This document shows, in pieces, positions 43,029 to 50,106 of a DNA stretch of 64,000 nt. The notes under the pieces are model-generated. The model was given only the letters and a program-made list of their open reading frames with translations. It searched no databases and was not told where the DNA came from. This DNA comes from Pontibacter flavimaris. Its GTDB lineage: Bacteria; Bacteroidota; Bacteroidia; Cytophagales; Hymenobacteraceae. The stretch covers positions 62,001 to 126,000 of the forward strand of contig NZ_LVWA01000013.1 of assembly GCF_001907195.1 (NCBI RefSeq), read 5' to 3'. A program made the position numbers and the translations under genes. How positions within the stretch are numbered: the stretch's first letter is position 1; the number at the start of each line of letters is the position of its first letter.

Positions 43029-43748
43029 ATGAATATATCACAGGAAATACTGGCTAAGCTCGATGCGTTGCGGAACGCCGTGGCCGGTTTACCGGCGGCT
43101 GAGGGCCTGCGCCACCTGGCGGCGGAGTTCAGCGGCAGCATTGCCTTCTCCTCCAGCCTGGGTGTGGAGGACCAGCTCATCACCCACTACATCTTTGAGC
43201 AGGACCTGCCCATACGCGTGTTTACCCTCGATACCGGTCGCCTCTTTAACGAGAGCTATACGTTGCTGCACAAAACCAACCAGCGCTACGGCAAAAAGAT
43301 AGAAGTATACTTTCCGAAGCACGAGGCCGTGGAGCAGCTGGTAAATGGCAAAGGCCCGATGAGCTTCTACAACTCCATCGACGACCGCAAGGAGTGCTGC
43401 TATATCCGCAAGGTGGAGCCCCTGAACCGCGCCCTGCAGGGCGTGCAGGTATGGGTAACCGGCATCCGCGCCGGGCAGTCAGGCGCACGCCAGGACCTGC
43501 AGCTGCTGGAGTGGGATGAGGCGCACCAGCTCATAAAGTATAACCCACTGCTAAATTATACTTTAGACGAGGTGTGGGACACGGTAAAAGCCCTGCAGAT
43601 TCCTTATAACCCGCTGCACGACAAAGGCTTTGTGAGCATTGGCTGCGCCCCCTGCACCCGCGCCATTCAGCCGGGAGAGGATTTCCGCGCCGGCCGCTGG
43701 TGGTGGGAGGACAACTCCAAAAAAGAGTGCGGACTGCACGCCAAGTAA
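43029..43748 (+). CDS. cysH: Assimilatory adenylyl-sulfate (APS/PAPS) reductase
   Basis: The 239-residue enzyme has the ATP-pyrophosphatase-like fold (FSSSLGVEDQLIT, then LDTGRLF). The cysteine set ECCYIRK (residues about 121-122), GCAPC (205, 208) and the C-terminal KKECGLH is present. The paired CC and CxxC cysteines bind a 4Fe-4S cluster, the mark of enzymes that reduce APS; no APS kinase gene is seen nearby, in agreement. It makes sulfite with thioredoxin as donor. It is the first gene after the riboswitch and polycysteine leader. Confidence 0.93.
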   Translation: MNISQEILAKLDALRNAVAGLPAAEGLRHLAAEFSGSIAFSSSLGVEDQLITHYIFEQDLPIRVFTLDTGRLFNESYTLLHKTNQRYGKKIEVYFPKHEAVEQLVNGKGPMSFYNSIDDRKECCYIRKVEPLNRALQGVQVWVTGIRAGQSGARQDLQLLEWDEAHQLIKYNPLLNYTLDEVWDTVKALQIPYNPLHDKGFVSIGCAPCTRAIQPGEDFRAGRWWWEDNSKKECGLHAK

Positions 43749-43837
43749 GTTAGAAAGTTAAAAAGTTAGAGAGTTAGAAAGTGAAGGTTTGACAAACCAT
43801 CGTCATTCAGTCACTCCATTACTCATTCAAAATTGAT

Positions 43838-44746
43838 ATGACACAGAGATACCTGGATTACCTCGATCAGTTGGAGGCGGAGGCGATTCACATTATGCGC
43901 GAAGTGGCGGGGCAGTTTGAGAAACCGGCCCTGCTTTTCTCAGGAGGCAAGGATTCCATCACCCTGGTGCGGCTGGCCGAGAAGGCCTTCCGGCCCGGCA
44001 AGTTCCCGTTCCCGCTGGTGCACATCGACACCGGACACAATTTCCCGGAGGCCATCCGCTACCGCGACGAGCTGGCTGAGCGCCTGGGCGAGAAACTGAT
44101 CGTGCGCAACGTGGAGGAAACCATCAAACGCAAGAACCTATCGGAGCCGAAGGGCCGCTACGCCAGCCGCAACGCGCTGCAGACCCATACCTTGCTGGAG
44201 ACCATCGAGGAGTTCGGCTTTGACGCCTGCATTGGCGGTGCCCGCCGCGACGAGGAAAAGGCCCGCGCCAAGGAACGCATCTTCTCGGTTAGGGACGAGT
44301 TTGGCCAGTGGGACCCGAAACGCCAGCGCCCCGAGCTCTGGAACATCTACAACGGCCGCATCAGCAAGGGCGAGAACGTGCGCGTGTTCCCGATCTCCAA
44401 CTGGACCGAACTGGACGTGTGGAACTACATCAAGCGCGAGGAAATAGCGCTGCCCAACATCTACTACACCCACGAGCGCGAGTGCCTGGTGCGCGACGGC
44501 AAGCTGATGGCCTGGTCTGACTTTATCTTCCAGGAGCCGGACGACGTGGTGGTAACCAAGCAGGTGCGCTTCCGCACGGTGGGCGACATGACCTGTACCG
44601 CCGCCGTGGAAAGTATAGCGCATGACATTGACGGCGTGATCGCCGAGATTCTGGAGTCAAAGATCAGTGAGCGCGGCGCTACCCGCATCGACGACAAACT
44701 GTCGGAGACAGCGATGGAAGACCGTAAGAAAGGAGGATATTTTTAA
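43838..44746 (+). CDS. cysD: Sulfate adenylyltransferase subunit 2
   Basis: The 302-residue protein carries LLFSGGKDSITLVRLAEKAF (PP-loop), then HIDTGHNFPEAI and the C-terminal RKKGGYF of CysD. With CysN it activates sulfate to adenylyl-sulfate. Its stop overlaps the cysN start by one base (TAATG), so expression is coupled. It follows cysH by 89 bases that include GTTAGAAAGTT-type direct repeats. Confidence 0.95.
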   Translation: MTQRYLDYLDQLEAEAIHIMREVAGQFEKPALLFSGGKDSITLVRLAEKAFRPGKFPFPLVHIDTGHNFPEAIRYRDELAERLGEKLIVRNVEETIKRKNLSEPKGRYASRNALQTHTLLETIEEFGFDACIGGARRDEEKARAKERIFSVRDEFGQWDPKRQRPELWNIYNGRISKGENVRVFPISNWTELDVWNYIKREEIALPNIYYTHERECLVRDGKLMAWSDFIFQEPDDVVVTKQVRFRTVGDMTCTAAVESIAHDIDGVIAEILESKISERGATRIDDKLSETAMEDRKKGGYF

Positions 44747-46002
44747 TGGACATACTACGATTTATCACGGCCGGCAACGTAGACGACGGCAAAAGCACCC
44801 TCATCGGACGCCTGCTCTACGACACCAAGCAGATTTTTGCCGACCAGCTCGAAGCCATTGAAAGCTCCGGCCGCGTGAACGAGGACGGGCAGGTAGACCT
44901 TTCCTTGCTGACAGACGGGCTGAAGGCGGAGCGCGAGCAGGGCATCACCATCGACGTGGCCTACAAGTACTTCTCCACCGAGCGGCGCAAGTTCATCATC
45001 GCCGATGCGCCGGGCCACATCCAGTATACCCGCAACATGGTAACGGGTGCGTCTAACTCCAACCTATCTATTATACTTGTAGATGCCCGCAAAGGCGTGC
45101 AGGAGCAAACGCGCCGCCACTCCATCATTTCCTCGCTGCTGGGCATCCCGCACCTGGTTATCTGCATCAACAAAATGGACCTGGTGGGTTATGATGAAGA
45201 GGTATACGACCGGATTGTGGCGGACTACAGGCGGTTTGCCCGCAAGCTGCGCGCCAAAGAAATCACCTTTATACCTGTAAGCGCCCTGAAAGGCGATAAC
45301 ATTGTGGATGGCTCCGAGTTGACCATGCCCTGGTACAAAGGCCCGAGCCTGCTGGAGCACCTGGAGCAGGTACCCGTATCGCGGGACTTCAACCTGGAGG
45401 ATGCCCGCTTTCCGGTGCAGTATGTCATTCGTCCGCTTACGGCTGAGCACCACGACTACCGTGGCTACGCCGGTAAGGTGATCAGTGGCACCTATAGGGC
45501 AGGCGACAAGGTAACCGTGCAGCCATCAGGCCAAGCTACTACCATTAAATCGGTGGAGCTGGGCGGCAGGGTGCTGGAGGAGGCCTTTGCGCCGATGTCG
45601 GTGGTGCTACAACTGGCCGATGAAGTGGACATTAGCCGCGGCGATATGATTGTGAAAGCCGCTGACGGACTGGAAGTAGCCCAGGAGTTTGAGGCCGAAA
45701 TATGCTGGATGCACCACAAAGCCCTGAAACCAGGTGCTAAGCTGCTGCTCCGCCACAACTCCACCGAAACACGCTGCGTGGTGCGTAATATTGATTATAA
45801 AATCGATATCAACACGCTCGACCACCTGGAGGACGTGGACCAGATACAGCTGAACGACATCTGCCGCGTGCAGATCAAAACGGCCTCCCCACTCCTGCTC
45901 GACAAGTATGCCGACAACCGCTCCAACGGCGGGTTTATACTGGTAGATGAGACCTCATTCGCCACGGTGGGAGCCGGTATGGTAGCAGAGGTAGAGTATT
46001 AA
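44746..46002 (+). CDS. cysN: Sulfate adenylyltransferase subunit 1 (GTPase)
   Basis: The 418-residue protein has the GTPase motifs GNVDDGKSTLIG (G1), DAPGH (G3) and NKMDLV (G4), followed by two beta-barrel domains. GTP hydrolysis drives the CysD reaction. At this length it lacks a fused APS kinase (CysC), so APS, not PAPS, is the likely product used by CysH. Last gene of the operon, with a strong terminator beyond. Confidence 0.95.
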   Translation: MDILRFITAGNVDDGKSTLIGRLLYDTKQIFADQLEAIESSGRVNEDGQVDLSLLTDGLKAEREQGITIDVAYKYFSTERRKFIIADAPGHIQYTRNMVTGASNSNLSIILVDARKGVQEQTRRHSIISSLLGIPHLVICINKMDLVGYDEEVYDRIVADYRRFARKLRAKEITFIPVSALKGDNIVDGSELTMPWYKGPSLLEHLEQVPVSRDFNLEDARFPVQYVIRPLTAEHHDYRGYAGKVISGTYRAGDKVTVQPSGQATTIKSVELGGRVLEEAFAPMSVVLQLADEVDISRGDMIVKAADGLEVAQEFEAEICWMHHKALKPGAKLLLRHNSTETRCVVRNIDYKIDINTLDHLEDVDQIQLNDICRVQIKTASPLLLDKYADNRSNGGFILVDETSFATVGAGMVAEVEY

Positions 46003-46030
46003 CCTCAGGTTTATACTTCCTGATAAAGTA

Positions 46031-46067
46031 GAAAAGCCGCTGCAGTTTATACTTGCAGCGGCTTTTC
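46031..46067 (+). terminator. Terminator of cysHDN
   Basis: GAAAAGCCGCTGCA pairs with TGCAGCGGCTTTTC. The loop contains TATACTT, the window-wide motif. Confidence 0.9.
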
Positions 46068-46082
46068 TATTTCTGTTCCTAC

Positions 46083-46222
46083 CGCCAGTTTAAGCGAAGC
46101 TGTAAAGGTGGTGAAATATGGCAGCCAGTTTGAAACTGGCTTCATTAACTGCCACATTTACGCTATCGCTAAACTGGCGATATGGTTATCATTTGCCCTC
46201 GCTCGCCTCCGGCGAGCGAGGG
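46083..46222. repeat. Nested palindromic element
   Basis: CGCCAGTTT (46083-46091) and AAACTGGCG (46171-46179) are inverted copies enclosing a second palindrome, AGCCAGTTTGAAACTGGCT (46123-46141). GGCAG/CTGCC arms flank the latter. A 12-base-pair hairpin, CCCTCGCTCGCC/GGCGAGCGAGGG (46196-46222), follows and ends in TTTATACTT. It is either a stack of terminators or an immobile repeat element. Confidence 0.65.
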
Positions 46223-46271
46223 TTTATACTTGCAGCAGCTTTATATTTAATCAGCTTGTTCGTCTACTACC

Positions 46272-46688
46272 CTACTTCACTAACTCAAAAGTATAACTGA
46301 TCGTGGCAGTCTTGTAAAGTATAGCCGCCACCGAGCAGTATTTGTCCATCGACAGCTGGATGGCCTGTTGTACTTTCAGTTCCTCCAGTTCTCCGCCAAG
46401 TATAAAGTGGATGTGGATCTGTTTAAATACGGAGGGCAATTCTCCCTGCTCCCGCTCGGCCTTCACGTTAATTTTAAAGGAGTCGATCGGCTGGCGCTTC
46501 TTTTTCAGGATCTGGATGATGTCGATGGCGCTGCAGCCGCCCAGGCCCATGAGCAGCATTTCCATCGGGCGGGCGCCGGCGTTGTGCCCACCGATCTCCG
46601 GCGAGCCATCTATATTGATTTCTACGCCTGAGGCTCCTGTGGCTACAAAGTGAAAATCCTGGTCTACGCGTGTCAGGTTTACTTCCAT
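46272..46688 (-). CDS. OsmC/Ohr-family protein
   Basis: The 138-residue protein matches the OsmC fold: GARPMEMLLMGLGGCSAIDII with Cys 53, and MDKYCSVAA with Cys 118. These two cysteines form the thiol centre that reduces organic hydroperoxides in the family; the sequence lies closer to the YhfA branch, which may differ in activity. It is cytosolic. Convergent to cysN. Confidence 0.85.
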   Translation of the reverse strand: MEVNLTRVDQDFHFVATGASGVEINIDGSPEIGGHNAGARPMEMLLMGLGGCSAIDIIQILKKKRQPIDSFKINVKAEREQGELPSVFKQIHIHFILGGELEELKVQQAIQLSMDKYCSVAAILYKTATISYTFELVK

Positions 46689-46843
46689 GTGTTTTTATTA
46701 AAAGGCTGCAGGCTACGATTGCAGGTGGTGTAAAAGTGAATTTATACGTGATGAATGGTTCGAAAAACTGCACCGATTTTAGCTATCACCACTTACCCTC
46801 TTCAAAGGGAAACTATTAAGCTCAGATTTAACGCCTATTTAAG

Positions 46844-46926
46844 TTTTGTCATTCTGTTAAGAAGCTTGGTAGAAGGGAGGTTAAGCTACTGCTATCTGCT
46901 ACAAAGATCCTTTCAGGATGACAAAA
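46844..46926. repeat. Imperfect inverted repeat
   Basis: TTTTGTCATTCTG (46844-46856) and CAGGATGACAAAA (46914-46926) are near-exact inverted arms. The inner GATCCTTTCAGGATGAC recurs in inverse orientation at 24303-24319, linking this spacer to repeat block C. Confidence 0.55.
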
Positions 46927-46984
46927 CGAAGAAAATGAAACGGCCCTGCTCCTGAAGGGGCAGGAGGATGCTTATTTGCTAACG

Positions 46985-48151
46985 CTACACCCGCCCCAGC
47001 GCCTGTTGCATGTCCGCCAGAATGTCGTTTATACTTTCCAGGCCCACCGAAACGCGCACCAGGCCCGGCGTAATGCCTGTGGCCAGCCGCTCTTCCTCGG
47101 TCAGTTTGGAGTGCGTGGTGGAGGCCGGGTGCGTCACGATGGTACGGGTATCGCCCAGGTTGGAGGTGATGCTGGCCATCTGCAGGTTGTCGATAAAACG
47201 TTTGGCTGCCTCATAGCCGCCTTTTACCTGCAGCGTGACAATGCCGCCCCCCAGGCGCATCTGCTTTTTTGCCAGCTCATACTGCGGAAACGATGGCAGG
47301 AACGGGTAATTTACCTTCTCCAGGGCCGGATTTCCTTCCAGGGCCTCCGCCAGTTTCAGGGCATTTTCGCAGTGCTTCTCCATGCGCAGGCTCAGCGTCT
47401 CCAGGCTTTTCGACAGTATCCAGGCATTAAACGCCGAGAGCGCCGGACCGGTATGGCGGGCGAAAAAACGTACCTGTGCTATCAGCTCCTTGCTACCCAC
47501 CGCGATACCTCCCAGCACACGGCCCTGCCCATCGATATACTTGGTGGCCGAGTGCAGCACCAGGTCCGCGCCATAGTCGGCAGGCGTCTGCAGGACGGGC
47601 GTGGCAAAGCAGTTATCCACCACCAGCAGCAGGTTATGCTTTTGCTTGAGCTCCCCCAACCACGCCAGGTCGATCAGTTCCAGACCCGGGTTAGAAGGTG
47701 TCTCGATAAGTATAAGCTTGGTCGCGGGCGTGATCAGGTCTTCCCACTCCTCCGGTTTGGCCGCATCGGCATACGTATAGGTAATGCCCCATTTCGGGAA
47801 GATGTTGGTAAGCAACTGGTGCGTGGAGCCGAACACGGAACGGCAGGCCAGCACGTGGTCGCCGGACTGCAGCAGTGCCCCCAGGCTGCCGAAAATAGCG
47901 CCCATCCCGGAGGCGAAGGCAAAGCCATCCTCGGCCTTTTCCAGGAAGCACATCTTCCGGATCAGCTCGTCTACGTTCGGGTTGCCGTAGCGGGAGTATA
48001 CCTGCCCCGGCTCCTCGTCGGCAAATACGGCGCGCGCCTGTTCAGCGTCCTCAAACGTGAAGCTGGAGGTAAGGTATAAAGGCACCGAGTGCTCCCGGTA
48101 GTGAGATTGCTGTGCTTGCAGGCGTATGGCCCCGGTTGTGTTATCACTCAT
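46985..48151 (-). CDS. metZ: O-succinyl/acetyl-homoserine sulfhydrylase (MetZ type)
   Basis: The 388-residue PLP enzyme has FASGMGAIFG, then HSATKYIDGQGRVLGG. The Lys in ATKY is the PLP Schiff base, and the YIDGQGRVLGG form marks MetZ rather than cystathionine gamma-synthase. It would make homocysteine from activated homoserine and sulfide in the cytoplasm, linking sulfate assimilation to methionine. It lies in the reverse strand next to the TSUP gene, 65 bases downstream of it, and no riboswitch is visible before it. Confidence 0.85.
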   Translation of the reverse strand: MSDNTTGAIRLQAQQSHYREHSVPLYLTSSFTFEDAEQARAVFADEEPGQVYSRYGNPNVDELIRKMCFLEKAEDGFAFASGMGAIFGSLGALLQSGDHVLACRSVFGSTHQLLTNIFPKWGITYTYADAAKPEEWEDLITPATKLILIETPSNPGLELIDLAWLGELKQKHNLLLVVDNCFATPVLQTPADYGADLVLHSATKYIDGQGRVLGGIAVGSKELIAQVRFFARHTGPALSAFNAWILSKSLETLSLRMEKHCENALKLAEALEGNPALEKVNYPFLPSFPQYELAKKQMRLGGGIVTLQVKGGYEAAKRFIDNLQMASITSNLGDTRTIVTHPASTTHSKLTEEERLATGITPGLVRVSVGLESINDILADMQQALGRV

Positions 48152-48216
48152 ATAATTTCTTTTTTGTATAGATCCCCGATCGTTTGCATCTGCGGGGCTC
48201 GGTCAGCAGTTAGTCC

Positions 48217-49554
48217 TTAAAACGGCAGCGCCATCACGATCAGCCGCAGGCTGACGATGATCACTACAATGCCCACGATGATCATCATGGTCTTAACCGG
48301 CAGACGGCGCGCCATCATGGCCCCGATGGGTGCCGAGATGCAGCCACCAAGTATAAGCCCCAGGATAATCTGCCAGTGCGAGATACCGGCAAAGGCCACA
48401 AAGGTAGCCGAGCTGGCAATGGAAACGAAAAACTCAGCCAAATTCACGGAGCCGATGGTGTACATGGGGTTACGGCCCTTGGCGATGAGCGTGGACGACA
48501 CGATCGGCCCCCAGCCCCCGCCCCCGATGGCGTCCAGAAATCCGCCCGCCGTAGCCAGGACGCCCAGCTTTTTCACCGGCTGCTTCTTCACCTTCTTCCG
48601 CAGCACCTTGCGCAGGATCAGGATGCCCAGCACCAGGGTATACCCCGCCACCAGCGGCTTGATGACGTACAGGTATTCTTCAAACGTAACAAGCAGGTAC
48701 GCACCCAGGATGGCCCCGAGCACCCCCGGCAGCACGATGTTCTTAAACAGCTTGTTGTTCACGTTCCTGAACTTGAGGTGCATCCAGCCCGATACGCCGG
48801 AGGTGAAGATCTCGGAGGCGTGCACACTGGCGCTGGCTGCCACCGGGCTCACCCCTACGCTCAGCAGAAACGTGGTGGCACTCACGCCATAGGCCATGCC
48901 CAGGGCTCCGTCGATCAGCTGCGCCACAAAGCCGGCAAGTATGAAAATGAGAATATCCGAGTCGATCTGCGCGGCAACGTCCAGGGCCAGGTTACCTATG
49001 GTCTGCAGCGGGATGTAGCTGAACAACAGGTGCCCCGTCACCATCAGGGCGATGGCCGAGAATACCAGCACCAGTACCGAGGTCAGGTTATACTTGAGCA
49101 GGATTTTAGGCACCGGAACCGCCAGCTCTTCCCGCACTTTCGGTTTTGCAGCAGACACGGGTGCTGCGCCGGCCCTGCTCACCAACACCCCGCGCGACCT
49201 GGCCAGGTCGTGAATGGCTTTGTCTAAGAGAAGGTCCCCGGTTGCCAGCAGCACCAGCTCCACCCCTTCCAGGTCCTCCTCCTGAAACTCGCGCAGCTCC
49301 AGCTCCACCCTCGGGTGCGCGACCGCCAGCCTGCGCAGCTCTGCGCCTGCCTCCGGTGTTACCAGCCGTACCTGTGCCCTGGGGTTCGCCTCAAGTATGG
49401 CCGACAGTTGTTCGAGCGCCGCGTTACCGCCGCCTACCAGCAGCGTCTGTAGCTCCTGCATGTTCAGGTAAACCGGGAAAAGCGGCTCAGCCTTTCCTGC
49501 CGCACCTACCTCCGGAGCAGGCGCAGCAGTGGCTTTGTTCAAGGGGGTGTTCAT
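48217..49554 (-). CDS. Sulfite exporter (TauE/TSUP) fused to a siroheme-synthase-like domain
   Basis: From the ATG at 49554 the protein has 445 residues. Residues about 25-140 resemble the NAD-binding domain of siroheme synthase (LQTLLVGGGNAALEQLSAIL, then LVLLATGDLLLDKAI), but the usual ATDD segment is changed to ATGD, so dehydrogenase/chelatase activity is doubtful. From about 165 to the end lie eight TSUP spans (DGALGMAYGVSATTFLL, FLDAIGGGGWGPIVSSTLI). The fusion suggests that sulfite or sulfur-compound export is tied to nucleotide or tetrapyrrole sensing. The upstream ATG 49644 adds an unneeded Gln-rich extension. Confidence 0.85.
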   Translation of the reverse strand: MNTPLNKATAAPAPEVGAAGKAEPLFPVYLNMQELQTLLVGGGNAALEQLSAILEANPRAQVRLVTPEAGAELRRLAVAHPRVELELREFQEEDLEGVELVLLATGDLLLDKAIHDLARSRGVLVSRAGAAPVSAAKPKVREELAVPVPKILLKYNLTSVLVLVFSAIALMVTGHLLFSYIPLQTIGNLALDVAAQIDSDILIFILAGFVAQLIDGALGMAYGVSATTFLLSVGVSPVAASASVHASEIFTSGVSGWMHLKFRNVNNKLFKNIVLPGVLGAILGAYLLVTFEEYLYVIKPLVAGYTLVLGILILRKVLRKKVKKQPVKKLGVLATAGGFLDAIGGGGWGPIVSSTLIAKGRNPMYTIGSVNLAEFFVSIASSATFVAFAGISHWQIILGLILGGCISAPIGAMMARRLPVKTMMIIVGIVVIIVSLRLIVMALPF

Positions 49555-50055
49555 GCTATTCTGATGCCTCTGTTGTGTAATGGTTGGCAGGACCTGTGGC
49601 GGTTGTGCGGATACCGGAAAAAATGTTTCTGCAGGCCCGGCCAAATTTACACACTAGCCACCGGAATACCGCCAAACGCGCCGATAATTACAACTAAAAC
49701 AGGCCTCTTTTATAGCAAAGCATGGGATGAAAGTATAAGGTCCATTCCGGTCCCATCCATACTTTCATGCTTCCTGATCAGGTATCATCCCTGCACCCGG
49801 GCTAACCTGCAAAGTATAAGCCTTGCCCTACCTTGTGCCCTTACAGCAGGTTGAGCCGCTTTTTATACTTCTGCAATTGCATTCTTTCTGCCGCTGCCCC
49901 ACTCCACAGCCGACCAAGGCCCGGTTTATCCCCACCAACGGCTTATCGGGTGCCAAAGGCTATTCATCTAGAAACGCTGTGCATTGGTATATTCTGTTTT
50001 AGCGGTACAGTTTTGCCGCTTTACTTTGTAGTGTGAAGAACCAGAAACAGCGCGT
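49555..50055. other. Divergent spacer before the TonB-type receptor
   Basis: No gene is credible here. AAGTATAA-type motifs (near 49731, 49810 and 49866) are spread through it, along with T/C-rich stretches. The reverse-strand ORFs are composed of low-complexity Pro/Arg. Confidence 0.4.
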
Positions 50056-50103
50056 ATGAAGACGTTTACAAGTATGAAATTAACCGACCACCAGAACGCA
50101 TAA
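50056..50103 (+). CDS. Possible 15-residue upstream ORF
   Basis: An ATG at 50056 opens 15 codons (MKTFTSMKLTDHQNA) that stop three bases before the receptor ATG. Position suggests a translational-coupling leader, but nothing else supports it. Confidence 0.25.
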   Translation: MKTFTSMKLTDHQNA

Positions 50104-50106
50104 ACT

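Noticed and set aside
49833-50036. Forward-strand ORFs before the TonB-type receptor
   Set aside because: Pro- and Arg-rich low-complexity translations of the promoter region.
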